Source: Streptomyces poriferorum (GTDB lineage: Bacteria; Actinomycetota; Actinomycetes; Streptomycetales; Streptomycetaceae). Taken from it: a DNA stretch of 39,585 bases. Position 1 is the stretch's first letter, and each line of letters starts with the position of its first letter. The notes beneath the pieces were generated by a model that was not told the DNA's origin, ran no database searches, and saw nothing but the letters and a program-made list of their open reading frames with translations. The stretch is from positions 1 through 39,585 of the forward strand of contig NZ_JAELVH010000022.1 of assembly GCF_019399235.1 (NCBI RefSeq). Direction: 5' to 3'. A program made the position numbers and the translations under genes. This document shows, one piece after another, positions 1 through 12,144 of the stretch.

Positions 1-1307
1 CGCTCGCCGCCCTCGACGCCGAGGGCCGCATCGACGTCACGCTCCCGGCGACCGACGCCGAGGGCTGGAACCCGTTCGGCTGGACCTACACCGTCACCGA
101 GCGGATCGCCGGGGCCGGCCGCAACCGCACCTACCGCATCGCCCTGTCCGCCACGGTGCCTGAGATCGACCTCGCCGACATCGCTCCCGCCGACCCGGCG
201 GGAGCCCAGTACGTGACCGTGCCGGGTCCGGCCGGGCCGCAGGGCGAGCCGGGGCCGCAGGGTCCGGCGGGCCCGGTCCGCTCGGTCAACGGCCACACCG
301 AGGGCGACATCATCCTGCTCGCCTCCGAGGTCGGCGCCGTCGCCTCCTCCGCGGCCGGCCAGGCGGGCGGGGTCGCCCAGCTCGACGCCGAGGGCAAGGT
401 GCCGAAGGCCCAACTGCCGGACGGCACCGGCGAGGGCGTCACCTCCGTCAACGGACAGACCGGCACCGTCACCCTCGCCGCGGCCGACCTCGGGGCGCTC
501 ACCCCGGCCTCGGCCGACACCCGGTACCTGGCGATCGGCGCCGCGCCCGTCACCTCGGTCAACGGGCAGACGGGCGCCATCACCCTGACGTCGGGCGACC
601 TCGGCGCCGTATCCGCCGACCAGGCCGTCCTGCTGAGCGGCGCGCAGACCATCGACGGAGCCAAGACCTTCTCCACCGCCCCCGCCGTCTCGGCCGACCC
701 GGCCGACGCCAACCAGCTGGTCCGCCGCTCGTACGTGGACACCGTGGCCTCCTCCGGCACCTGGACACCGGCCTCCCTCGGCTTCAAGGCCTGGGCGTTC
801 GACCCGGCGGCGTCCTCCGTGGTCAACCCGCAGTACTGCATCAGCGGCACCGTCTACCTGATCGGTATCCCGCTGACCACCGACGCGACCATCACCAACG
901 TCGTCTTCTACGTGCCCGGCTTCGTCGGTACCGGCCTCGCCGCCACCTCGTTCGCCGGTCTCTACACCAGCACGGGAGCGCGGGTCGGGCTCACCGGCAC
1001 CCTCGACAAGCTGATCACCAAGACCGAGGGCGCCACCTTCGTGCTGAAGCTGACCACGGCTTACGTGGCGGCCGCGGGCAACTACTGGGTGGCGCTGCTC
1101 ATCAACGGCCCGGACCCGAAGACCAACGGTCCCGCCTTCATGGTGGGCGCCAGCGTCGGCAACAACCCGGGCGGCAGCGCCCGGATGCCGAACCACTTCG
1201 TGCGGCACGCACGGCTCGCCGCCACCGGCCAGACCTCGCTGCCCACCTCCTTCACGCCGTCCACCATCGTCGCGGACACCAACGCCATCTGGGCCGCCGT
1301 CTCCTGA
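1..1307 (+). CDS. Phage tail fibre protein, 5' end cut by window edge
   Basis: The reading frame is open from the first bases of the window, so the true start lies upstream; a GTG at 156 is only an internal candidate. Counting from that GTG, residues about 23-39 form a short collagen-like Gly-x-y run (GPAGPQGEPGPQGPAGP). Three copies of a tail-fibre repeat follow, beginning SVNGHTEGDI, SVNGQTGTVT and SVNGQTGAIT and each ending in a LGA/VGA turn. Between them are segments typical of phage fibres (GGVAQLDAEGKVPKAQLP, GAQTIDGAKTF, DANQLVRRSYVD). The last 190 residues or so look like a beta-rich tip domain and are the likely receptor-binding part, which is inferred. The lysis genes follow directly, as at the end of many phage or tailocin tail modules. 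I cannot tell the two apart from this fragment. Confidence 0.85.
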   Translation, partial: LAALDAEGRIDVTLPATDAEGWNPFGWTYTVTERIAGAGRNRTYRIALSATVPEIDLADIAPADPAGAQYVTVPGPAGPQGEPGPQGPAGPVRSVNGHTEGDIILLASEVGAVASSAAGQAGGVAQLDAEGKVPKAQLPDGTGEGVTSVNGQTGTVTLAAADLGALTPASADTRYLAIGAAPVTSVNGQTGAITLTSGDLGAVSADQAVLLSGAQTIDGAKTFSTAPAVSADPADANQLVRRSYVDTVASSGTWTPASLGFKAWAFDPAASSVVNPQYCISGTVYLIGIPLTTDATITNVVFYVPGFVGTGLAATSFAGLYTSTGARVGLTGTLDKLITKTEGATFVLKLTTAYVAAAGNYWVALLINGPDPKTNGPAFMVGASVGNNPGGSARMPNHFVRHARLAATGQTSLPTSFTPSTIVADTNAIWAAVS

Positions 1308-1332
1308 CCGGACACCCACCGGCGCACCCACG

Positions 1333-1393
1333 GGGGCCGGCCGTCCGGCGCATCCGCGCGTCCGTCCCGGACCCGCGCGCACCGGCCGGCCCC
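1333..1393. repeat. Inverted repeat between tail fibre and first amidase
   Basis: GGGGCCGGCCG (1333-1343) is perfectly complementary to CGGCCGGCCCC (1383-1393), with a 39-nt spacer. It lies 26 nt after the tail-fibre stop. It could end the tail-fibre transcript or be an RNA-processing hairpin, but there is no T-run. The rest of the 188-nt gap holds only the strong ribosome binding site of the next gene. Confidence 0.4.
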
Positions 1394-1495
1394 GCAGCCC
1401 GGCCCCCACGTCCCACGGATCCCCGCGATCCCACGTTCCCGCAGCTCCCGACCTCACGGTCCCGCGATCCCGAACCTCCGGAAGGAGCCACCACC

Positions 1496-2359
1496 ATGGC
1501 AACCCCCCTCACCGCCGACGCCCTCGTCAATGCCCTGACCGCCGAAGGGCTGAACATCGTCGAGTACGGCGACTGGCGCAACCACAACCGCAACACCAAG
1601 GGCGCCTGGGGCCCGGTCAACGGCGTGATCGTCCACCACACCGTCACCTCCGCCACCGTGGACTCCGTGGCGCTCTGCTACGACGGCTACACCGATCTGC
1701 CCGGTCCGATCTGCCACGGCGTCATCACCAAGGACGGCACCGTCCACCTCGTCGGCAACGGCCGCGCCAACCACGCCGGTTCCGGCGACGCCGACGTGCT
1801 CGCAGCCGTCATCGCCGAAACCGCGCTCCCGGCGCCGGACCAGAACAACACCGACGGCAACACCCACTTCTACGGCTTCGAGTGCGTCAACCTCGGCGAC
1901 GGCTCCGACCCGTGGCCCGAAGCGCAGTTGGAGGCTGTCGCCCGGGTGTCGGCCGCGATCTGCCGGGCGCACGGCTGGCACGCCGCCTCCGTCATCGGCC
2001 ACCTGGAGTGGACCGACCAGAAGATCGACCCCAAGGGCTTCAGCATGGCGTCGATGCGTTCCCGGGTGACCGCGCTGCTGGCGGCCGCCCCGGGCGGGAG
2101 CGCCACCCGCTACCAGCCGTTCCCGGGCGCCGCCTTCTTCACCGCCGCGCCCCGCTCCACGATCGTGGCCGCGATGGGCGGCCGTCTGATCGCCGAGGGC
2201 TGCTCCGCCTACGCCGACGGCCCGGGCCCGCAGTGGAGCGAGGCCGACCGCGCCTCGTACGCGCTGTGGCAGCAGAAGCTCGGCTACACGGGGGCGGACG
2301 CCGACGGCTGGCCGGGGGCCGGCTCGTGGACCGCGCTGCAGGTCCCGTACACCGCCTGA
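1496..2359 (+). CDS. N-acetylmuramoyl-L-alanine amidase, endolysin copy 1
   Basis: A 287-residue lysin that should cut the amide bond between N-acetylmuramate and the stem peptide. The ATG is preceded by GGAAGGAG at good spacing. The N-terminal part (about residues 20-195) has the Amidase_2/PGRP fold signature: VNGVIVHHTVTS supplies a zinc His, THFYGFECVNLG follows, and VIGHLEWTDQKIDP supplies the second His and the Asp ligand. There is no signal peptide, so export would depend on a holin. The C-terminal 85 residues are a cell-wall-binding module ending in LGYTGADADGWPG and SWTAL, a layout common in actinobacterial phage lysins. A second copy lies 0.7 kb downstream. Family and activity are well supported; the exact target wall is unknown. 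Confidence 0.9.
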   Translation: MATPLTADALVNALTAEGLNIVEYGDWRNHNRNTKGAWGPVNGVIVHHTVTSATVDSVALCYDGYTDLPGPICHGVITKDGTVHLVGNGRANHAGSGDADVLAAVIAETALPAPDQNNTDGNTHFYGFECVNLGDGSDPWPEAQLEAVARVSAAICRAHGWHAASVIGHLEWTDQKIDPKGFSMASMRSRVTALLAAAPGGSATRYQPFPGAAFFTAAPRSTIVAAMGGRLIAEGCSAYADGPGPQWSEADRASYALWQQKLGYTGADADGWPGAGSWTALQVPYTA

Positions 2360-2442
2360 CCCTCCCCGCTCCCGCGGCGCACCCGCGGCTCACCGCCGTG
2401 TGGCGCGCCCGGGGGCCGCACGACCGCACGGAAAGGCACTCC

Positions 2443-2781
2443 ATGTCCCATGCCACCACCCGCTCCCTGCGCACGGTCCTGCAGACCGCCGTCGGGATCG
2501 CCGTCGCCCTGCCCGCCCTGGTGGAGAGCGGGGCCCTGCCGCGCTCGCTGCCCTGGGTGGGCGTGGCCCTCGCCGTCTCGGGCCTGCTGTCCCGGACGAT
2601 GGCCCTCCCGGCCGTCCAGGCCCTGCTGCCCGACTGGCTGACGACCCCGACGGACCCGGCCACCGCACCGGCCGGCGGGACCGCGGCCGACGCCGACGCA
2701 ACCACCGGTGCTGCCGGGCCCGCCACCGGACCGGACCCGACCACCAGCACCGCGACCCGGGCCGCCCATGACGCCGGCTGA
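2443..2781 (+). CDS. Holin-like small membrane protein
   Basis: The 112-residue frame starts at an ATG with GGAAAGG upstream. Residues about 10-30 (VLQTAVGIAVALPALVESG) and 36-56 (PWVGVALAVSGLLSRTMALP) are two hydrophobic segments joined by a short turn. After the sequence ALLPDWL comes a 45-residue Ala/Thr/Pro/Gly-rich, low-complexity tail. Size, two membrane helices and position right after an endolysin gene fit a phage holin, resembling r1t-type holins of actinophages. The assignment rests on architecture and context, not on a signature motif. Its 3' end overlaps the next gene by 14 nt, which suggests coupled translation. The second amidase copy has no equivalent gene after it. Confidence 0.7.
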   Translation: MSHATTRSLRTVLQTAVGIAVALPALVESGALPRSLPWVGVALAVSGLLSRTMALPAVQALLPDWLTTPTDPATAPAGGTAADADATTGAAGPATGPDPTTSTATRAAHDAG

Positions 2782-3037
2782 CGCCCACGCGCACGACCCG
2801 GTCGCCGACGCCCGCGAGCTGGAACGGCTCCGCGGCACCCTCGAAGCGGGCTTCGCCAGGGTCGACGGTGCCCTGGCGCTGCTCGTCCAGCGCAGCGACC
2901 GGACCGACCGGCAGCTCACCGACCACGAGGCCCGGCTCGACGCGCTGGAACGCGGGCGCTGGCCGCTGGCCAGCGTCGGCGCCATCACCGCTCTCGCCGT
3001 CGCCCTCCTCACCCTGTGGGACGTCCTGGCGCGCTGA
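2768..3037 (+). CDS. Coiled-coil membrane protein of the lysis unit, copy 1
   Basis: The start is placed at the ATG at 2768 (89 residues), overlapping the end of the holin-like gene. Residues about 15-65 are charged and heptad-like (ELERLRGTLEAGFARVDGAL, then DRTDRQLTDHEARLDALER), suggesting a coiled coil. One membrane helix follows near the C-terminus (WPLASVGAITALAVALLTLW). Small coiled-coil/single-helix proteins beside actinophage lysins are often called second holins or pinholin-like proteins. The role here, as an accessory holin or spanin-like factor, is inferred. A close paralogue lies at 4080-4346. Confidence 0.7.
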   Translation: MTPADAHAHDPVADARELERLRGTLEAGFARVDGALALLVQRSDRTDRQLTDHEARLDALERGRWPLASVGAITALAVALLTLWDVLAR

Positions 3038-3088
3038 CGGTCCCCGCCCCGCACGTATCCCCGGCCCGACCACCACCCAAGGACCCTC

Positions 3089-3964
3089 ATGGCCACACCC
3101 CTGACCGCCGCCGCCCTGCTCGCCACCCTCAGGTCGGAGGGCCTGACCGTCGTCGAGCACAGCGGCTGGCGCACCCACAACCGCGACACCAAGGGCGCCT
3201 GGGGCCCGGTGAACGGAGTGATGATCCATCACACGGTCACCTCCGGCACCGCCGCCACGGTCGCCCTCTGCTACAACGGGCACTCCGGCCTACCCGGCCC
3301 GCTCTGCCACGGCGTCATCGCCAAGGACGGCACCGTCCACCTCGTCGGCAACGGCCGCGCCAACCACGCCGGTTCCGGCGACGCCGGCGTGCTCGCAGCC
3401 GTCATCGCCGAGCGGAGCGCCCTGCCCGCGCCGCACGGGCGTACCGCCGACGGCAACACCCACTTCTACGGCTTCGAGTGCGAGAACCTCGGCAACGGCA
3501 AGGACCCCTGGCCCGAGGCCCAGCTCACCGCCATCACCAGGGCGTCCGCCGCGCTGTGCCGCGCGCACGGCTGGAGCGCCGCCTCGGTGATCGGGCACAA
3601 GGAGTGGACCGACGCCAAGATCGACCCGGCCGGCTTCACGATGGCGTCCCTGCGCGGCCGGATCGCGGCCCGGCTGGCGTCGAACCCTGGCTCGGGGGGC
3701 GCCGCGGGCCCCGCACTCCAGCCGTTCCCCGGCACCGCGTGGTTCAAGGCGTCGCCGACATCGGCGATCGTCACCGCCATGGGACGACGGCTGGTCGCCG
3801 TGGGCTGCTCCGCCTACAGGTCCGGCCCCGGCCCGCGGTGGACCGAGGCCGACCGGGCCGGCTACGCGAAGTGGCAGCGCAGGCTCGGATACAGCGGCGC
3901 CGACGCCGACGGCTGGCCCGGCAGCGCCTCCTGGGCAGCTCTGAAGGTCCCGCACTCCTCCTGA
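3089..3964 (+). CDS. N-acetylmuramoyl-L-alanine amidase, endolysin copy 2
   Basis: This 291-residue protein is a paralogue of the amidase at 1496-2359, collinear over its whole length with clear identity at most positions by eye. It keeps the zinc-site motifs (MIHHTVTS, then VIGHKEWTDAKIDP) and the C-terminal wall-binding module (LGYSGADADGWPG). A linker of Gly/Ala residues near 200-210 is slightly longer than in copy 1. The start ATG follows AAGGACCCTC. One internal stretch (3304-3411) is nearly identical at DNA level to copy 1, well above the similarity of the rest. Both copies look intact. Possible explanations are dosage, different wall specificity, or a recent tandem duplication that has not yet decayed. 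Confidence 0.88.
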   Translation: MATPLTAAALLATLRSEGLTVVEHSGWRTHNRDTKGAWGPVNGVMIHHTVTSGTAATVALCYNGHSGLPGPLCHGVIAKDGTVHLVGNGRANHAGSGDAGVLAAVIAERSALPAPHGRTADGNTHFYGFECENLGNGKDPWPEAQLTAITRASAALCRAHGWSAASVIGHKEWTDAKIDPAGFTMASLRGRIAARLASNPGSGGAAGPALQPFPGTAWFKASPTSAIVTAMGRRLVAVGCSAYRSGPGPRWTEADRAGYAKWQRRLGYSGADADGWPGSASWAALKVPHSS

Positions 3965-3981
3965 AAGGGCGTGATCACACC

Positions 3982-4083
3982 ATGGAGACGCCTCGAACCC
4001 CTCGTTCGGATCAGGCGGGGCCCGGCACGCGCCTCCGCGGCGCTGACACGGCCGCCGCGTACGACGAGGGGGCCGTGCGGTGA
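3982..4083 (+). CDS. Small 33-residue ORF, possible holin remnant or coupling leader
   Basis: An ATG at 3982, 17 nt after the amidase-2 stop and preceded by GAAAGGG, opens a 33-codon frame. Its TGA overlaps the GTG of the next gene (GTGA), the usual sign of translational coupling. The peptide is polar and has no membrane segment. It sits where the holin-like gene sits in the first unit. Its last residues (AGPGT..., DTAAAYDEG) only faintly recall the holin tail, so descent from a deleted holin is speculation. Confidence 0.4.
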   Translation: METPRTPRSDQAGPGTRLRGADTAAAYDEGAVR

Positions 4084-4346
4084 GCGGACCGGCCCGTCAG
4101 GAGACCTCCTCGGTCCTCGCCGTCGAACTGGAACGCCTGCGGGGCACGGCCGAGGCCGGCTTCGCCCGGGTGGACGGCGCGTTCGCCCTCCTGGTCCAGC
4201 GGAGCGACCAGAGCGACAGACAGCTCACCGACCACGAGATCCGGCTGGGCGAACTGGAACGCCGCCGCTGGCCGCTGGCCGGTATCGGCGCCCTCACCGC
4301 GCTCGGCACCGCGGTCCTGGCCCTGTGGAGCCTGGGCCCACGCTGA
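4080..4346 (+). CDS. Coiled-coil membrane protein of the lysis unit, copy 2
   Basis: An 88-residue paralogue of the protein at 2768-3037, starting at GTG in a GTGA overlap with the small upstream ORF. It shares the charged heptad region (ELERLRGTAEAGFARVDGAF and SDRQLTDHEIRLGELERRR) and the single C-terminal membrane helix (WPLAGIGALTALGTAVLALW). It is the last gene of the plus-strand phage-type block and is followed within 35 nt by the hairpin shared with rpoC. An accessory holin-type role is inferred from size, topology and linkage to an endolysin. Confidence 0.68.
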   Translation: MSGPARQETSSVLAVELERLRGTAEAGFARVDGAFALLVQRSDQSDRQLTDHEIRLGELERRRWPLAGIGALTALGTAVLALWSLGPR

Positions 4347-4377
4347 GAGCCGCCGGGCGGGATGCCACCCGGACACG

Positions 4378-4421
4378 CCTGAGGGCGGCCACCCCGCATG
4401 CACGGGGTGACCGCCCTCAGG
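4378..4421. terminator. Bidirectional terminator between lysis block and rpoC
   Basis: CCTGAGGGCGG pairs with CCGCCCTCAGG, and inside it CACCCCG pairs with CGGGGTG around a CATGCA loop. That gives 18 base pairs with a single C/A mismatch. The element lies 31 nt after the last plus-strand gene and 18 nt after the rpoC stop, so it can end both converging transcripts. As often in Streptomyces there is no long U-tract. Confidence 0.75.
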
Positions 4422-4439
4422 TCGAATCAAGCGACTCGC

Positions 4440-8339
<3,900 letters not shown>

Positions 8340-8410
8340 TTGTCGTCAATCCCTCTTTCGGGGGTTCGAGCCCCCTCGCTTCACGCGAGAAATCGGGGCA
8401 CTTCAGCAAT

Positions 8411-8475
8411 GGTCTGAACGGGTCCGGGGAGAGCCGGCCGGATCACGGGGATCCGGCCGGCCAACCCGTCAGACC
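8411..8475 (-). other. Nested hairpin at the rpoB-rpoC junction
   Basis: An inner stem GCCGGCCGGATC/GATCCGGCCGGC (8433-8444 with 8450-8461) has a 5-nt loop. It is enclosed by an outer stem in which ACGGGT pairs with ACCCGT and GGTCTG pairs with CAGACC, with one bulged A. The outer arm runs into the last codons of rpoB. A structure this strong in the 129-nt rpoB-rpoC gap may be an RNase III site, an mRNA stabiliser or a partial attenuator; none of these is shown by the sequence. Confidence 0.6.
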
Positions 8476-11400
8476 TCTTCGACGCTGCTCGGCTCGCGCC
8501 GGGACAGGTCGATACCGAGCTCCTCCGCCGCGCGGAAGACGTCCTCGTCCGTGTCGCGCATCTCGATGGACATGCCGTCCGAGGACAGCACCTCCACGTT
8601 GAGGCAGAGCGACTGCATTTCCTTGATGAGCACCTTGAAGGACTCGGGAATGCCGGGCTCGGGGATGTTCTCGCCCTTGACGATGGCCTCGTAGACCTTC
8701 ACGCGGCCGGTCACGTCGTCGGACTTGATCGTCAGCAGCTCCTGGAGGGCGTAAGCGGCGCCATAAGCTTCAAGGGCCCACACCTCCATTTCACCGAAGC
8801 GCTGTCCACCGAACTGAGCCTTACCACCCAGCGGCTGCTGGGTGATCATGGAGTACGGACCCGTCGAACGAGCGTGCAGCTTGTCGTCGACGAGGTGGTG
8901 GAGCTTGAGGATGTACATGTAGCCGACCGAGACCGGCTCCGGGAACGGCTCGCCGGAGCGGCCGTCGAACAGGTTGGCCTTGCCCGAGGGCTGGACCAGC
9001 CGGTCGCCGTCGCGGTTCGGGATCGTGGCCTGGAAGAGGCCGGTGATCTCGTCCTCGCGCGCACCGTCGAAGACGGGCGTGGCGACGTTGGTGCCGGGGG
9101 CGACCTGGTCGGCGCCGATGAGCTGCAGGCGCTTGGCCCACTCGTCACCGAGGCCGGAGACGTCCCAGCCGCGGCTGGCGAGCCAGCCGAGGTGGATCTC
9201 CAGGACCTGTCCCGGGTTCATTCGGGACGGGACACCCAGCGGGTTGAGGATGATGTCGACCGGGGTGCCGTCCTCCAGGAACGGCATGTCCTCGATCGGG
9301 AGGATCTTCGAGATGACGCCCTTGTTGCCGTGACGGCCGGCGAGCTTGTCACCATCGGTGATCTTGCGCTTCTGCGCGACGTAGACGCGGACCAGCTGGT
9401 TCACGCCCGGCGGCAGCTCGTCGCCCTCTTCGCGGTCGAAGACGCGGACGCCGATGATCTTGCCGATCTCGCCGTGCGGCACCTTCAGCGAGGTGTCGCG
9501 CACCTCGCGCGCCTTCTCACCGAAGATCGCGCGGAGCAGGCGCTCCTCGGGGGTCAGCTCGGTCTCGCCCTTGGGCGTGACCTTGCCGACGAGGATGTCA
9601 CCGGCCGTGACCTCGGCACCGATCCGGATGATGCCGCGCTCGTCGAGGTCCGCGAGGACCTCTTCGGAGACGTTCGGGATGTCCCGGGTGATCTCCTCCG
9701 GACCGAGCTTGGTGTCACGGGCGTCGACCTCGTGCTCCTCGATGTGAATCGAGGAGAGGACGTCGTCCTGCACGAGGCGCTGCGACAGGATGATCGCGTC
9801 CTCGTAGTTGTGGCCTTCCCACGGCATGAACGCCACGAGCAGGTTCTTACCGAGGGCCATCTCACCGTTCTCGGTGGCCGGACCGTCGGCGAGGACCTGC
9901 TCGGCGACAACCCGGTCGCCTTCGGAGACGACGACCTTCTGGTTGACCGAGGTGCCCTGGTTGGAGCGCATGAACTTCGCGATCCGGTACGTGGTGTACG
10001 TGCCGTCGTCGTTGGTCACGGTGATGTAGTCCGCGGAGACCTCCTGGACCACACCGTCCTTCTCGGCCTTCAGTACGTCACCGGCGTCGGTGGCGCAGCG
10101 GTACTCCATGCCGGTGCCGACGAGCGGGGCCTCCGACTTGATCAGCGGCACCGCCTGCCGCATCATGTTCGCGCCCATGAGGGCACGGTTGGCGTCGTCG
10201 TGCTCCAGGAACGGGATCATCGCGGTGGCGACGGACACCATCTGGCGCGGCGAGACGTCCATGTAGTCGACTTCGGTGCCGGGCACGTAGTCGACCTCTC
10301 CGCCACGACGGCGGACCAGGACGCGGGGCTCGGTGAAGCGCAGCTCGTCGGAGAGCGTCGCGTTCGCCTGGGCGATGACGTAACGGTCTTCCTCGTCGGC
10401 CGTGACGTAGTCGACCTCGTCGGTGACCTGGCCGTCGACGACCTTGCGGTACGGCGTCTCGATGAAGCCGAACGCGTTGACGCGGCCGTACGAGGCGAGC
10501 GAACCGATCAGACCGATGTTCGGGCCTTCAGGAGTCTCGATCGGGCACATGCGTCCGTAGTGGGACGGGTGCACGTCACGGACCTCGAAGCCGGCCCGCT
10601 CACGGGACAGACCACCCGGGCCGAGCGCCGACAGGCGGCGCTTGTGGGTGAGACCCGACAGCGGGTTGTTCTGGTCCATGAACTGCGACAGCTGGCTGGT
10701 GCCGAAGAACTCCTTGATGGAGGCGACGACCGGCCGGATGTTGATCAGGGTCTGCGGCGTGATGGCCTCGACGTCCTGAGTCGTCATGCGCTCACGCACG
10801 ACGCGCTCCATCCGGGCCAGACCCGTACGGACCTGGTTCTGGATGAGCTCGCCGACGTTACGCAGACGACGGTTGCCGAAGTGGTCGATGTCGTCGGTCT
10901 CGACGACGATCTCCCGGCCGGACTCGCCGGTCGTCTCGGTCTCCCCGGCGTGCAGCTTCACCAGGTACTTGATGGTCGCGATGATGTCGTCGCTGGTGAG
11001 GACACCGGCGTCGAGCGGCTCATCCGCGCCGAGCTTCTTGTTCACCTTGTAGCGGCCGACCTTCGCGAGGTCGTAGCGCTTCGGGTTGAAGTAGAGGTTC
11101 TCGAGCAGCGTCTGAGCAGCCTCGCGCGTCGGCGGCTCGCCCGGACGCAGCTTGCGGTAGATGTCGAGCAGCGCGTCGTCCTGGCCCTGGGTGTGGTCTT
11201 TCTCCAGGGTGGCGCGCATGGACTCGTACTCGCCGAACTCCTCGAGGATCTGCTCGGTGGTCCAGCCGAGAGCCTTCAGGAGGACGGTGACGGACTGCTT
11301 GCGCTTGCGGTCGATGCGGACACCGACCATGTCGCGCTTGTCGATCTCCATCTCCAGCCAGGCACCCCGGGAAGGGATGATCTTGGCGGAGAAGATGTCC

Positions 11401-11954
11401 TTGTCGGACGTCTTGTCGATCGAGGAGTCGAAGTAGACACCCGGCGAGCGGACCAGCTGCGACACCACGACACGCTCGGTGCCGTTGATGACGAAGGTGC
11501 CCTTGTTGGTCATGAGCGGGAAATCGCCCATGAAGACCGTCTGGGACTTGATCTCGCCGGTCTCGTTGTTGGTGAACTCGGCCGTGACGAAGAGCGGGGC
11601 GGCGAACGTGAAGTCGCGCTCCTTGCACTCGTCGATCGAGTTCTTGGGGGGCTCGAAGCGGTGGTCGCGGAACGTAAGCGACATCGACCCGGAGAAGTCC
11701 TCGATCGGTGAGATCTCCTCGAAGATCTCCTCCAGGCCGGACTTGGTGGGGACGTCTTGTCCACTGTCCAGAGCAGCCTCGACGCGAGCCTTCCAGGCGG
11801 CGTTACCGAGGAGCCAGTCAAAGCTCTCGGTCTGCAGCGCGAGGAGGTTCGGAACCTCGAGGGGCTCCTTGATCTTTGCAAAAGAGATGCGCAGCGGGGC
11901 GGTGCTGGCACCGTTGTTCGTATTCGCGGTCGAGGCGTTGCGCGAGGCGGCCAA
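8469..11954 (-). CDS. rpoB: DNA-directed RNA polymerase subunit beta, TTG start
   Basis: The catalytic beta subunit of RNA polymerase. I place the start at TTG (11954), giving 1161 residues beginning (M)[17 protein letters not shown] lies upstream at suitable spacing. The longer open frame adds 35 unlike residues and has no such site. The rifampicin region (about residues 421-450; [16 protein letters not shown], then [14 protein letters not shown]) has the Asp, His and Ser found in sensitive enzymes, so no resistance is predicted from this copy. The C-terminal motifs around [19 protein letters not shown] and [20 protein letters not shown] are intact. It is transcribed with rpoC and probably also from its own promoter at 12116-12144. 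Confidence 0.98.
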   Translation of the reverse strand: MAASRNASTANTNNGASTAPLRISFAKIKEPLEVPNLLALQTESFDWLLGNAAWKARVEAALDSGQDVPTKSGLEEIFEEISPIEDFSGSMSLTFRDHRFEPPKNSIDECKERDFTFAAPLFVTAEFTNNETGEIKSQTVFMGDFPLMTNKGTFVINGTERVVVSQLVRSPGVYFDSSIDKTSDKDIFSAKIIPSRGAWLEMEIDKRDMVGVRIDRKRKQSVTVLLKALGWTTEQILEEFGEYESMRATLEKDHTQGQDDALLDIYRKLRPGEPPTREAAQTLLENLYFNPKRYDLAKVGRYKVNKKLGADEPLDAGVLTSDDIIATIKYLVKLHAGETETTGESGREIVVETDDIDHFGNRRLRNVGELIQNQVRTGLARMERVVRERMTTQDVEAITPQTLINIRPVVASIKEFFGTSQLSQFMDQNNPLSGLTHKRRLSALGPGGLSRERAGFEVRDVHPSHYGRMCPIETPEGPNIGLIGSLASYGRVNAFGFIETPYRKVVDGQVTDEVDYVTADEEDRYVIAQANATLSDELRFTEPRVLVRRRGGEVDYVPGTEVDYMDVSPRQMVSVATAMIPFLEHDDANRALMGANMMRQAVPLIKSEAPLVGTGMEYRCATDAGDVLKAEKDGVVQEVSADYITVTNDDGTYTTYRIAKFMRSNQGTSVNQKVVVSEGDRVVAEQVLADGPATENGEMALGKNLLVAFMPWEGHNYEDAIILSQRLVQDDVLSSIHIEEHEVDARDTKLGPEEITRDIPNVSEEVLADLDERGIIRIGAEVTAGDILVGKVTPKGETELTPEERLLRAIFGEKAREVRDTSLKVPHGEIGKIIGVRVFDREEGDELPPGVNQLVRVYVAQKRKITDGDKLAGRHGNKGVISKILPIEDMPFLEDGTPVDIILNPLGVPSRMNPGQVLEIHLGWLASRGWDVSGLGDEWAKRLQLIGADQVAPGTNVATPVFDGAREDEITGLFQATIPNRDGDRLVQPSGKANLFDGRSGEPFPEPVSVGYMYILKLHHLVDDKLHARSTGPYSMITQQPLGGKAQFGGQRFGEMEVWALEAYGAAYALQELLTIKSDDVTGRVKVYEAIVKGENIPEPGIPESFKVLIKEMQSLCLNVEVLSSDGMSIEMRDTDEDVFRAAEELGIDLSRREPSSVEEV

Positions 11955-12109
11955 GAGGGGGTCCTTCCGAGGGCTCGGACTCACTACGCGCGTACCGGTC
12001 CCAAACTGGACAGGTGGACAGATATCCCAGATGAGGGATGAACGGTCCACGGTGCACAAGATGGGTATGCCCCTGGTGACGGGCAGGAGGCAGCTAACAG
12101 GCAGCGCAA
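11955..12109 (-). promoter_or_regulatory. Predicted 5' leader of rpoB
   Basis: About 155 nt separate the predicted rpoB transcription start from its TTG codon. The first part of the leader (CTTTGCGCTGCCTGTTAGCT, just downstream of the -10 box) looks like sequence I associate with rpoB leaders in other actinobacteria; that is from memory and needs an alignment. A possible leader reading frame from TTG in this stretch ends at a TAG about 35 nt before rpoB. The whole gene-free interval between rplL and rpoB (11955-12551) holds this leader, the promoter and one further hairpin; I see no gene in it. Confidence 0.45.
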
Positions 12110-12115
12110 AGGGTC

Positions 12116-12144
12116 AGTGTAGCCAAGCGGCACACTGATGTCCA
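12116..12144 (-). promoter_or_regulatory. Predicted promoter of rpoB-rpoC
   Basis: On the minus strand, TGGACA (12139-12144) and TACACT (12116-12121) are separated by exactly 17 nt, a good match to the vegetative sigma (HrdB-type) consensus. It would start transcription about 155 nt before rpoB and let rpoBC be made independently of rplJL. Confidence 0.65.

Noticed and set aside
1882..2442. Long upstream extension of the holin-like gene frame
   Set aside because: The extension runs antiparallel in frame to the amidase coding region; only the part from the ATG at 2443, which has a ribosome binding site and membrane helices, looks real.
10600..10690. Possible rifampicin-resistance form of RpoB
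   Set aside because: The rifampicin-binding segment has the Asp, His and Ser residues found in sensitive enzymes, and the gene is in its normal operon.
8874..11711. 945-codon open frame opposite rpoB
   Set aside because: Same reason; antisense to conserved rpoB, with no ribosome binding site and no recognisable motif.
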